From Planctomycetota bacterium (GTDB taxonomy: Bacteria; Planctomycetota; J058; JAJDCQ01): a DNA stretch of 62,237 nucleotides. Of the stretch, positions 35,196 to 43,945 are shown piece after piece. The DNA is taken from the NCBI GenBank assembly GCA_029260755.1, contig JAJDCQ010000061.1, positions 1-62,237 on the forward strand, given 5' to 3'. Under the pieces are notes generated by a model. That model saw nothing but the letters and a program-made list of their open reading frames with translations, was not told the DNA's origin and did no database searches. Both the position numbers and the translations under genes were made by a program. Positions within the stretch are counted from its first letter, which is position 1; every line of letters starts with the position of its first letter.

Positions 35196-36827
35196 GTGAT
35201 CGCCACGGAGACGAAGAAGACCAGGACTCACCGACGCGCGTCCCGCGCCACCCTCTTCGGGGCGGCCGTGCTCGGCGCCCTGTTCACGATCGCGCCCACG
35301 AGCGTCGCCCACGCCCAGCCCGGCGACTTCATGGATCTGATCCGGAACGGAAAGTACAAGGAGCTCGCCGAGAAGCTCCGGGCGAACGTCGACCTCTCGA
35401 GGGCCGACCCCGCTCTCCGCAAGTACCTCGAGAAGAACATCGAGTACCTCGAGCGCGGCGCGCCGCCTCCCCGAGACGGCCAGGAGATCATCCTCATCCG
35501 GGGCGGCGGGAACGACCGGCCCTACAAGGCGAACCCGGCGTCGGGCGGCCAGTGGACGCTCCTGCCGAACACGATCCGCTACCAGCGCCGCGCGTGGGAC
35601 GCGCGCCTCGCCCGGATCAACGCCTACTTCTCGGAGGCGACGACCCAGATGGGCGGCGACGGCAACGCTCGCCACCAGCTCGAGCGGATCATGCAGCACC
35701 ACAAGGGCGGCGGCCTCGGGACGAACGCGAACAGCGTGAAGAGCGTCCTCATCTCCGCCTCGACCCAGCCGATCGCCCACTTCGGCCCTCCGTACTACAT
35801 CCTCCGGGTGCCGAAGTGGCGGGCGATCTTCAACTACGTCGGGCTCTCGGGCGAGCGCGAGGTGCTCCTGCCGTTCTGGGTGCTGCCGCACGAGATCGTC
35901 GACAAGGTCGAGACGCTCGAGGAGGTCAAGAACCACGAGCTCTACAAGAAGAGCAAGTTCAAGGACATCCTTCCGCAGTCCGGCGGCAAGGACAACTGGA
36001 AGATCATCGAGCAGAACATCCGCCGCAACCGCCGCCCGCTCTCGGGCATCGGCGGCCTCGACCTCGCCCTGCCGCCGGGCGCGGACGCCGGGCGGAGCGT
36101 GAGCGAGCTCGAGATGCGCCAGTTCGAAGACCGGATCGCGCGCCGCGGGGCCGTGGTGGAGCGGGCGGCGCCCGGCGACCTGCGCCTCGGCGAGGGAGTC
36201 CTCGGTCGCACCTTCATCGAGGACGGCCGGATCAAGGTGCTCCTGCCGAGCGGGCCGGTGAAGCAGGTCGCGCTCATCGAGGAGCTGACTCACGTCATCC
36301 AGCTCGACCAGGAGGCGCGGCGGCGCGGCGGGCTCGAGGCGGTCGAGAGCCTCCTCGAGAAGGCCGGCTCGGGCGATCGGGCGGCCGAGCGGATCGCGAC
36401 CGAGTGGGAGCTCCGGGCGCGGCGGTTCGTCCGCGGCGCGCTTCGCGGGACCCCGGCCGAGGCCGGCATCGTCGCGACGATCGGGGCGCTCGAGGCGGAG
36501 CTGCGCGGCGGCGCGCCGGTCGGCGACCTCGCCCGGATGTCGATCCCGGAGCTCGTCCGGCGCCTGCGTCAGAACGGCATCCAGGTGAGCGCGTCCGAGC
36601 TGACGAACAAGAGCGCTCTGATCCAGAAGCTCTCCGGCGCCGACCGGGTCGCGGTGGAGAGCACCATCGCGAGCGCCCGGGCCGAGTCGGCCCGCAGCCG
36701 GCCGAGCACCGGGCGCGTCCGCGGCACCACCGTCGTCGATCAGGTGAGCCGCGAGCGCGGCGCGAGCGCCGGCTTCATCGACCGGATCGTCCAGCGGACG
36801 CGCGGCCGCGAGCGCGCGCGCCGCTGA
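35196..36827 (+). CDS. Exported protein with ADP-ribosyltransferase-like motifs
   Basis: A 543-residue protein. GTG 35196 follows AGGAGAGAGAGCC and starts a signal peptide (basic N-terminus, ATLFGAAVLGALFTIAPTSVAHA, cleavage near 42). The segment 95-235 resembles R-S-E class mono-ADP-ribosyltransferases: IILIRGG with Arg 102, LISASTQP (187-192) in the STS position, and GEREVLLPF with Glu 220 and Glu 222 as E-x-E. Residues 360-370 contain EELTHVIQ (Glu 362/363, His 366), a second possible active-site motif. A SAP-like motif (MSIPELVRRLRQ, about 446-482) and an Arg-rich tail (RTRGRERARR) mirror the upstream protein. It lies 50 nt after that gene, so they are probably co-transcribed. Confidence 0.65.
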   Translation: MIATETKKTRTHRRASRATLFGAAVLGALFTIAPTSVAHAQPGDFMDLIRNGKYKELAEKLRANVDLSRADPALRKYLEKNIEYLERGAPPPRDGQEIILIRGGGNDRPYKANPASGGQWTLLPNTIRYQRRAWDARLARINAYFSEATTQMGGDGNARHQLERIMQHHKGGGLGTNANSVKSVLISASTQPIAHFGPPYYILRVPKWRAIFNYVGLSGEREVLLPFWVLPHEIVDKVETLEEVKNHELYKKSKFKDILPQSGGKDNWKIIEQNIRRNRRPLSGIGGLDLALPPGADAGRSVSELEMRQFEDRIARRGAVVERAAPGDLRLGEGVLGRTFIEDGRIKVLLPSGPVKQVALIEELTHVIQLDQEARRRGGLEAVESLLEKAGSGDRAAERIATEWELRARRFVRGALRGTPAEAGIVATIGALEAELRGGAPVGDLARMSIPELVRRLRQNGIQVSASELTNKSALIQKLSGADRVAVESTIASARAESARSRPSTGRVRGTTVVDQVSRERGASAGFIDRIVQRTRGRERARR

Positions 36828-37020
36828 GCGAGTCCCGGAGAAGCGAAGCCCGAGGAACGAGGGCTCGCTGCGGTGGATGCGAGCTAAGAAAGCGAGCGAC
36901 GCGAGCGTGGGGCGAGGGGCCGCGAGGCGCGCCGACGGCGGCTCGACGGTCCAGGAAGAGCTCGCACCGGCGCGGCTTGCGGCCCGTCGCCCCCATCATC
37001 GCTGCCATCACCGACACCCC
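36828..37020 (+). repeat. ~193-bp intergenic repeat, copy B
   Basis: Matches the reverse complement of 26213-26406. It begins at the base after the stop codon of the 543-aa gene and ends with CCCCCATCATCGCTGCCATCA and a few more bases. It separates that gene from the SUFU gene, so it would be part of any read-through transcript. Relative to the preceding gene its orientation is opposite to that of copy A. Confidence 0.75.
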
Positions 37021-37108
37021 ACCGACCACCGATCACCGACGGCCGACCTGGCAGCCGACCGCCTCCGGGGCGTCAACCGGGGCGCCCAACGGTAGACTGA
37101 ACGTCGCC

Positions 37109-38716
37109 ATGAGCGACGCTCGCCTCTACCTCCTCGCGCTCCGGCGCCCGGGCGACGACGACGCCGTCGGGGAGCTCCCCGCGCCGTTCGCCGCCGCGCC
37201 CGTCGACCCGGATCTGCCGCTCGTCGTCAACGAGGTGCTGACCGACGAGTCCGAGGACGGAGCGCGCTGGCGCGCGAAGATCGACGAGCGCTACCCGTCG
37301 CGGATGCTGCTGAGCGCCGAGGGGAGCATCCGCGAGGTGATGGGCGGGGCGCCCGAGGCGATCGAGGCGTTGCTCGGTTCCGAGCTCGACGGGGCGGTCC
37401 TCGATGTCCTGAGCGGTCGCCTGATCGCGGGTCCTCTCGCGATCCCCGTCCTGACCAGCCCGGAGATCGAGGCGCTCGTGCGCGTGGCGATCGACCTCCG
37501 GAGCAGCCAGGACGAGATCTGGCTCGCCTCCCGCGGGCTGCGCAAGCTCGGGCGCCCCGAGGTGGCGATCTCGGTGCCCCGCGACGCCCTCCACGAGGGC
37601 GCCTACGAGCTCGTTCATCTCCTCGCGCGCCGGGCTCGCGAGGAGCGGCTCGACGCCGACGACGAGGTCGCCTTCACCGACGGCTTCCGACTCTCCCTCG
37701 CCGCGGTCGACGATGACGCGGCGACGGTCCGCCAGCTCGCGGACGAGGAGGCGGCCCTCGCGCCGATCCTGGGCCCGGAGGCCGTCGACGGGCTCGCCGC
37801 GCTCGCGCCGCGGGTCCTCCAGGCGTTCATCCGCACCGGGGGCGGCGAGGACGCCACGAGCGCCTACTCCTACACGCTCCTGGATGAGCTCCGCGAGAAC
37901 GAGGACGAGTCCGAGCGGCCCGAGCGCGAGCACTTCGAGCGGACGTGGACCGAGCGCGAGGATCTTCTCGAACAGACGTTCGGCCCGACGCACCCGCCCG
38001 GCTCGGAGGAGGGCCAGGTGCTCGCGGTGCCGCCGGGGCATCCGCTCCGCACCCGCTTCCCGGGGCTCTGCATCTACGTCTACCGGCCCGACCCCGAGAA
38101 CGGCCGCGAGGACTGGCTCTACGTGACCCACGGCCCGACCCAGCCGCCGTCGATCGCGGAGACCTCATCGACGGGGCGCTCCGGGAGCGGCTTCGAGCTC
38201 GGGATGCGCGTCCGGGAGCCGGGCGAATGGGTGCCGCAGGCGATCCTCGCGCTGCTCCACTACTCGCTCATTGCGGAGCCGCCCCTCGGCCAGGGGCACC
38301 GGGTCGCGTTCTCGATCATTCACGACGACGAGCAGAGGCTCCGACCGGTCCTGAGCCTCCCGACCGACCTCGACGAGGGGGAGCGCCTCGCCGGCGACGC
38401 GGCCGGGCTGCTCCTCTGGCCGACGCTCGACCCGTGGCGCGGCTTCAAGACGAGCACCGGCGCGTTCCACATCCTGATGGCGACCGCGATCACCCAGCCC
38501 GAGTGGGAGCTCGCCCGCGAGACGAGCAGCGTTCATCTGCTCAACCTGCTCCACCTCGCGGGCGTCGAGCAGCGCTGCGACCCGCTCCGGTCCAGCGTGA
38601 CGGCCGACCCCGGGATGATGGAACGGTGGCACGAGGTCGCCGCCCTCGATGAGAACGCCGCGTTCGAGGCGCTCTACTCCGCGTTCGCGAAGGGGCCCGC
38701 GCCCGACGAGGACTGA
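37109..38716 (+). CDS. SUFU-domain protein, candidate immunity protein
   Basis: A 535-residue soluble protein without a signal peptide, starting at ATG 37109. The C-terminal part (about 325-470) fits the Suppressor-of-fused (SUFU) fold: WLYVTHGPTQPPS, SGFELGMRVREPGEWVPQAILALLHYSL and the following GHRVAF. The N-terminal ~300 residues, with GRPEVAISVPRDALHEGAYEL near 150, are unassigned. SUFU domains are known in bacteria mainly as immunity proteins in polymorphic toxin loci. The cytoplasmic location directly after two exported effector-like genes fits that role, but no binding data can be read here. A 22-nt gap separates it from the next gene. Confidence 0.78.
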   Translation: MSDARLYLLALRRPGDDDAVGELPAPFAAAPVDPDLPLVVNEVLTDESEDGARWRAKIDERYPSRMLLSAEGSIREVMGGAPEAIEALLGSELDGAVLDVLSGRLIAGPLAIPVLTSPEIEALVRVAIDLRSSQDEIWLASRGLRKLGRPEVAISVPRDALHEGAYELVHLLARRAREERLDADDEVAFTDGFRLSLAAVDDDAATVRQLADEEAALAPILGPEAVDGLAALAPRVLQAFIRTGGGEDATSAYSYTLLDELRENEDESERPEREHFERTWTEREDLLEQTFGPTHPPGSEEGQVLAVPPGHPLRTRFPGLCIYVYRPDPENGREDWLYVTHGPTQPPSIAETSSTGRSGSGFELGMRVREPGEWVPQAILALLHYSLIAEPPLGQGHRVAFSIIHDDEQRLRPVLSLPTDLDEGERLAGDAAGLLLWPTLDPWRGFKTSTGAFHILMATAITQPEWELARETSSVHLLNLLHLAGVEQRCDPLRSSVTADPGMMERWHEVAALDENAAFEALYSAFAKGPAPDED

Positions 38717-38739
38717 GCGGGCGACCGAGGAGATCAGCG

Positions 38740-40062
38740 ATGGATGTCTTCGAGCGGTCGGGCGACGCCGTCCCCGAGATGTGCACCGTGGAGCTCGACG
38801 GCGCGACGGTGCGGGTGATGCGCGGGGCGTCGGGCGAGGATGGCTCGCTCGAGGAGATCGTCTGCGGCGATGAGGCCGCCGCCAAGCTGAAGCGCGACCT
38901 CCTCATCCTCGAGTTGAAGATGACGGGGTTCCGCCCGTTCGATCTCGACGCGGCCGCGAACGCACCCGAACCGGAGGCCGCGCCCTCGCCCGAGCCGTGG
39001 CGCTCGGAGCCGCGCCACCCCGAGCTCGAGGCGGCCATCCTCGACGCGCCGGACGACGACGCCCGCTGGGGCGCGCTCGCCGAGCGGCTCCGTGCCGACG
39101 GGAGCGCTCGCGCGGAGCTGATCACCCTCGAGATCGAGGAGGCCGACGAGGCCGAGATCGAGGCGGCCCGCGCGCGGGCCGCCGACGTGGTCGAGGGCGG
39201 GCTTCGCCCGCTCCAGAAGCGCGCCGCCGTCAGGATCGACTGGGAACGCGGCTTCGTCCGTCGGATGGAGCTCGGGAGCAACACGCGCGGGCTCTCCTCC
39301 TGCCCACCGCTCGCCGACGTTCTCGTTCATCCATCGTTCGCCCTCGCCGAGGAGCTCGCCCTCACCCTGTCGCGCAGCGACGATGCCGAGGCGGTGATCG
39401 ATGCGATCATCGACGCCGCGCCCTCGCCTCTCCGTGGCCTGTCGTTCGTCGCCGCCTCCGGCAACGCGCCCGAGAACGCGCCCGCGAAGGTGTCGCGCGA
39501 TCTCGCGCCCTGGCTCGAGGCGATGCCGCGCCTCCTCGATCTCGAGGTTCGCTGGCTGAAGCTGCCGAACGGCTCGTCGCCTCTCCGCCATGACCGGCTC
39601 CGATGTCTTCGCTGGAGCAGCGTGACGATGAGCGCCGAGGAGGTCCGCGCGATCACGACGGGCGGCCTCCCCGCCCTCGAGCGGCTCGAGCTCAACACCG
39701 GCGAGCACTACTTCTCGGACGCCGAGCCCGCCTGGTCGATCGAGGATCTCGAGCCCGTCCTCGGCGGCGGAGGGTTCGAAGCGCTCGCCCACCTGGCGGT
39801 CAACGGAACCGAGCTCGACCCCGTCGCGACCGCGATCGCCGCGTCGCCGCTCGCCGCGCGCCTCGAGTCGCTCGACCTCCGCTGGGGAACCCTCGGCGAC
39901 GCGGGAGCCGCCGCGCTCGCCGGCGCGGCGAGCGGCTTCGAACGGCTCGCGAAGCTCGAGGTCGGCGACAACCGGATCGGCCCCGCCGGCGTCGAGGCGC
40001 TCCGCGAAGCCTTCGGCGAGCGCGCCGAGGGACTCGACTTCCAGGACCCGCCCGTCGACTAG
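38740..40062 (+). CDS. WGR-like / TIGR02996 / leucine-rich-repeat protein
   Basis: A 440-residue soluble protein starting at ATG 38740 after GAGGAGATCAGCG. Residues about 10-65 look like a WGR-type domain (CTVELDGATVRVMRG, then AAAKLKRDLLILELKMTGFRPF). Residues about 92-135 match the TIGR02996 repeat-companion domain (ELEAAILDAPDDDARWGALAERL). The rest is leucine-rich repeats, clearest near the end (LESLDLRWGTLGDAGAAALA, LEVGDNRIGPAGVEALREAF). This combination is frequent in Planctomycetota and Myxococcota; its function is unknown. Probably co-transcribed with the SUFU gene. Confidence 0.82.
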   Translation: MDVFERSGDAVPEMCTVELDGATVRVMRGASGEDGSLEEIVCGDEAAAKLKRDLLILELKMTGFRPFDLDAAANAPEPEAAPSPEPWRSEPRHPELEAAILDAPDDDARWGALAERLRADGSARAELITLEIEEADEAEIEAARARAADVVEGGLRPLQKRAAVRIDWERGFVRRMELGSNTRGLSSCPPLADVLVHPSFALAEELALTLSRSDDAEAVIDAIIDAAPSPLRGLSFVAASGNAPENAPAKVSRDLAPWLEAMPRLLDLEVRWLKLPNGSSPLRHDRLRCLRWSSVTMSAEEVRAITTGGLPALERLELNTGEHYFSDAEPAWSIEDLEPVLGGGGFEALAHLAVNGTELDPVATAIAASPLAARLESLDLRWGTLGDAGAAALAGAASGFERLAKLEVGDNRIGPAGVEALREAFGERAEGLDFQDPPVD

Positions 40063-40150
40063 ACCGCCCGTGAGGCCCGTTCGCCTCTCGGTGGCTCGGG
40101 GGTTTGACGGTTCGATGCCCTCGCGGACACCATCGATCGCGGAGGCGGCG

Positions 40151-43100
40151 ATGACGGGAGCCGGCGCGTCCGGCCAGCGGCAGCGGCTCGGGCGTTACGT
40201 GATCGAGGCGGAGCTCGGCCGGGGCGGGATGGGCGTCGTCTATCGCGCCTTCGACCCGGGTCTCGGTCGGACCGTCGCGATCAAGCTGGTCGCCGACCCG
40301 GCTCGGCTCGACGCTCGCGGGCTCGAGCGCTTCCTCGGGGAGGGGCGCGCCGCGGCCCGGCTCAGCCACCCCGGGCTGGTCGGCGTGCACGAGGTCGGCC
40401 AGGACCCGGCCGGCCGCCCCTTCCTGGTGATGGACTTCGTCGACGGGCCGTCGGTCGAGGCGCACCACACGCGCGAGCGGCTCCCTCCGCGGGCGATCGC
40501 CGACGTGGCGCGTCAGGTGGCCGAGGCGCTCGAGCACGCGCACGGCCACGGCATCATCCACCGCGATGTGAAGCCCCAGAACGTTCTCCTCGAGCGGACG
40601 GACGGGGCGACCGGGCTCCGGGCCCGCCTCTGCGACCTCGGGTTGGCCCGCGAGCTCGACCGGAGCCGCGACCTGACCGCGACCGGCCAGCTCCTCGGCA
40701 CGCCCGGCTTCATGGCGCCCGAGCAGATCCGCGGCGAGGCGGTCGCTCCGACCGTCGACGTCTTCGGGCTGGGCGCCCTCCTCTACTGGCTCCTGGTCCG
40801 CCGGCCTCCGTTCGATGGCGACTCGGTCGTCGTCGTCCTGCGGCAGGTCCTGTCCGTCGACCCCACGCCGCCCCGGACTCTCGATGCCGGCGTGCACCCC
40901 GACCTCGAGACGATCGCGCTCCGCTGTCTCGAGAAGGAGCCCGAGCGGCGCTACGCGTCCGCGGCCGAGGTCGCCGCCGAGCTGCAACGTTTCCTCGATG
41001 GCGAGCCGATCCACGCCCGGCCGATCGGTGCGACCGCGCGCGCGGCCCGCTGGGTTCGGCGCAACCGCCTCCTCTCCCTGGCCGTCGGCTCGGCCGTGGC
41101 GGCGATCCTCGTCGCCGCCGTCGTCGTCGCCGCGGCCCGCCTCCAGGCGCGGGGCCAGTTCGTGGCCGACCTCGCGGCGCGGGCGCGCATCAGCGCCGAT
41201 GCCTTCGAGGCGGCCGCGGCGGAGCCGGTCGTGGCGGCGACGAGCGATCGACACGACCGGCTCCTCGCCCTCGGCCTCGACGCCGTCGGCGACGCGCGCG
41301 CCTGGCTCGCGGCGGCGCCGACCTCCGCGGCGGCGCGGCGGCTCTCGTTCGACCTCTCGATGGCGACGGGTGAGGTGGCCATCGCCGCGGAGCAATGGAG
41401 CGTCGCGGCCGGCGCGTTCGACCGCGCCGTCGACCTCGACGTCGACGCGCTTCGCGCCCGGCAGGCGCGCCGCGCCGTCGAGTCGGCGCGGGACCGGGTC
41501 GCCGCCGAGCATCGCGAGGCGGTGCTCGAGGTCCTCGAGGGCGTCCGCTCGGGCGACACGCTCGCCGCGGACGGCGGGCGCGAGGCGGCCCTGTTCGAGA
41601 TCGTCCGGCACCCGGGCGAGGAGACGACGCGCCTGCTCTGCGCCCAGCTCGACCGCTTCACGACCGCGCTCGGCGAGGCGTCGCTCGCCGCGCTGCTCGC
41701 GGCGGAGGAGCCGACGCCGGACGAGGCACGGGCAGGCGCGGAGCGGCTCGTCGGCCTGCCGGAGGCTGCCCGCGCCTGGCTCGGAATGGAGATCGGCGAA
41801 CAGCTCGACGCGCCGGACCGAGCCGTGTTCGAGGCGGCGCGGCGGCGCCTCGAGGTGCGGGCCGCCCGCGGCCGGACCACCGAGGTCGGCTCCGCGACGC
41901 TCGAGCTCTACGACGTTCTGGCGACCGCGCAGCTCGAGGCGCTCGGGCGGGATCGCCTGGCGACGGCGGCCCTCTGCCTCGATGCACTCGGGTGGCTCGG
42001 GCGGGCCGACGGCATCGCCGTCGACGCGGTCGGGCGCTACCTCGCCATGGAGATGAACCAGATCCGCGCCATCCCGGCGGGACGGACGCTCGCCCGCCTC
42101 GGCGGAGCGGAGGCGATCCGCTGGCTCCGCGCCTCGAGGAACCGGTTCGGCCTCTCGAGCGCCTACTGGCGCACCGTGTCCGGTCGTCTCCCTCCTGGAT
42201 GGGCGGAGCGACCCGGCGTACCCGGAGGCGCTTCGAGCTCGGCCGACGGGAGCCTGATCCGCGGCGACGCCCTGTTCGAGCAAGGCCTCTACCGCGAGGC
42301 GATCGAGGCCTACGACCGCGCCATCGAGCTCGACCCGGTCCTCGCCGACGCGTGGCACAACCGCGGCAACGCGAAGCAGAAGGCGGGCGACCTCCCGGGC
42401 GCCCTCGCCGACTACGATCGCTCTCTCGAGCTCGATCCCGACGAGCCCGTCACCTGGCAGAACCGGGGAAACGCGCGCGAGGAGGTGGGCGACCTCGAAG
42501 GCGCCGTGGCCGACTTCGACCGGGCGCTCGAGCTCGACCCTCGCATGGCGCATGCGTTCAACGGCCGCGGCAACGTGCGGCGGTCGCTGGGCGATCGCGC
42601 CGGCGCGCTCGCCGACCTAGACCGCGCCATCGAGCTCGACCCGGGGATGTCCGAGGTCTGGAACAACCGCGGGCTGCTGTGGCTGAGCGCGCGCGACTTC
42701 GAACGGGCGATCGCCGACTTCGACCAGGCCATCGAGCTCGACCCCGACGACGCCACCGCCTGGATCAATCGGGGGAACACCCACTTCCACACGGGCGACC
42801 GCGTCCGGGCGCTCGCCGACTTCGACCACGCGATCGCCCTCGCCCCGAAGATCGCCGAGGCCTGGAATAGCCGCGGCTACACCAAGCGGCTCCTCGGCGA
42901 TCTCGACGGGGCGCTCCGCGATCTCGACCGCGCCGTCACGCTCGACCCCGATCACGTGAACGCGACGAACAACCGCGGTCTCGTCCGGCACGCCCTGGGC
43001 GACTTCGCCGGCGCGATCGACGACTTCAGCCGGACGCTCGAGCTGAGCCCGCGGCACGACGGCGCCCTGGCGAACCGGGGGAGCTCGAAGCTCGCCGCGG

Positions 43101-43927
43101 GGGACGCGGCCGGAGCGCTCGCCGACCTCGATCGATCGATCGAGCTCGCTCCCGCGGACGCCAGCACCTGGAGCAACCGGGGGAGCGTCCGTCAGGCTCT
43201 GGGCGACACGCCGGGGGCGATCGCCGACCTCGACCGGGCGATCGCCCTCCTGGCGAACGAGCCCTCGTTCTGGAACAACCGGGCCGGCATGAAGGCGAAG
43301 CTCGGGGACCTCGCCGGCGCGATCGCCGACTACGATCGGGCCGTCGAGCTCGCGCCCAAGGAGCCGAACTACCTCCTGAACCGGGGCGAGGCGAGGTATC
43401 GGATGGGCGATGTCCCGGAGGCGCTGGCCGACCTCGATCGCGGCCTCCGGATCGCTCCGCGCCACGTGATGCTGCTCCGCTCGCGCGGTCGGCTCCGGGT
43501 GCGGACGCGCGACTACGACGGGGCGCTCGAGGACTACGATCGCGTCCTGGAGATCGAGCCGCGCGACGTGTCGTCGTGGCACGGGCGCGGCATGGTCCGG
43601 CTCGCCCGGCGCGACCTCGCCGGCGCGCTCGCCGACCAGGACCGGGCGATCGAGCTAGACCCCGACGCGGCGCTTCTGTGGACCGACCGGGCGCACGTGA
43701 AGATGTCGGCGCGCGATCCGGCCGGCGCGCTGCGCGACACCGACCGGGCGATCGAGCTCGAGCCGACCTTCGCCAAGGCGTGGGTGATCCGCGGGCTCTG
43801 CCGCTCGGCGACCGGCGATCGGGCCGGCGCGATCGAGGCTCTCGAGCGCGCCCTCGAGCTCGACCCGAACGGCGCCGACGCCGACGGGACGCGTCGCCGC
43901 CTCGAGGCGCTTCGCGCGGGCGGCTGA
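40151..43927 (+). CDS. Ser/Thr protein kinase with 16 TPR repeats
   Basis: A 1258-residue membrane kinase. ATG 40151 is chosen over a GTG at 40070 because GGAGG sits 5 nt before it. The kinase domain is about 13-285: LGRGGMGVVYRAF, VAIKLV, HRDVKPQNV near 137, then DLG in place of DFG (CDLGLAREL), GTPGFMAPEQ. One transmembrane helix is at about 306-331. A helical region follows, then 16 tandem 34-residue TPRs (about 698-1255) with the repeating core NRGxxxxxxGDxxGAxADxDRAIELDP. The repeats form a superhelical protein-binding surface, probably outside the membrane. DLG is a tolerated variant of the metal-binding motif, so the kinase may well be active. Confidence 0.92.
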   Translation: MTGAGASGQRQRLGRYVIEAELGRGGMGVVYRAFDPGLGRTVAIKLVADPARLDARGLERFLGEGRAAARLSHPGLVGVHEVGQDPAGRPFLVMDFVDGPSVEAHHTRERLPPRAIADVARQVAEALEHAHGHGIIHRDVKPQNVLLERTDGATGLRARLCDLGLARELDRSRDLTATGQLLGTPGFMAPEQIRGEAVAPTVDVFGLGALLYWLLVRRPPFDGDSVVVVLRQVLSVDPTPPRTLDAGVHPDLETIALRCLEKEPERRYASAAEVAAELQRFLDGEPIHARPIGATARAARWVRRNRLLSLAVGSAVAAILVAAVVVAAARLQARGQFVADLAARARISADAFEAAAAEPVVAATSDRHDRLLALGLDAVGDARAWLAAAPTSAAARRLSFDLSMATGEVAIAAEQWSVAAGAFDRAVDLDVDALRARQARRAVESARDRVAAEHREAVLEVLEGVRSGDTLAADGGREAALFEIVRHPGEETTRLLCAQLDRFTTALGEASLAALLAAEEPTPDEARAGAERLVGLPEAARAWLGMEIGEQLDAPDRAVFEAARRRLEVRAARGRTTEVGSATLELYDVLATAQLEALGRDRLATAALCLDALGWLGRADGIAVDAVGRYLAMEMNQIRAIPAGRTLARLGGAEAIRWLRASRNRFGLSSAYWRTVSGRLPPGWAERPGVPGGASSSADGSLIRGDALFEQGLYREAIEAYDRAIELDPVLADAWHNRGNAKQKAGDLPGALADYDRSLELDPDEPVTWQNRGNAREEVGDLEGAVADFDRALELDPRMAHAFNGRGNVRRSLGDRAGALADLDRAIELDPGMSEVWNNRGLLWLSARDFERAIADFDQAIELDPDDATAWINRGNTHFHTGDRVRALADFDHAIALAPKIAEAWNSRGYTKRLLGDLDGALRDLDRAVTLDPDHVNATNNRGLVRHALGDFAGAIDDFSRTLELSPRHDGALANRGSSKLAAGDAAGALADLDRSIELAPADASTWSNRGSVRQALGDTPGAIADLDRAIALLANEPSFWNNRAGMKAKLGDLAGAIADYDRAVELAPKEPNYLLNRGEARYRMGDVPEALADLDRGLRIAPRHVMLLRSRGRLRVRTRDYDGALEDYDRVLEIEPRDVSSWHGRGMVRLARRDLAGALADQDRAIELDPDAALLWTDRAHVKMSARDPAGALRDTDRAIELEPTFAKAWVIRGLCRSATGDRAGAIEALERALELDPNGADADGTRRRLEALRAGG

Positions 43928-43945
43928 CGTCGCCCGGCCGGACGA

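Noticed and set aside
40070..40150. N-terminal extension of the TPR kinase from GTG 40070
   Set aside because: The 27 extra residues are unrelated to the kinase family, and GGAGG sits 5 nt before ATG 40151.
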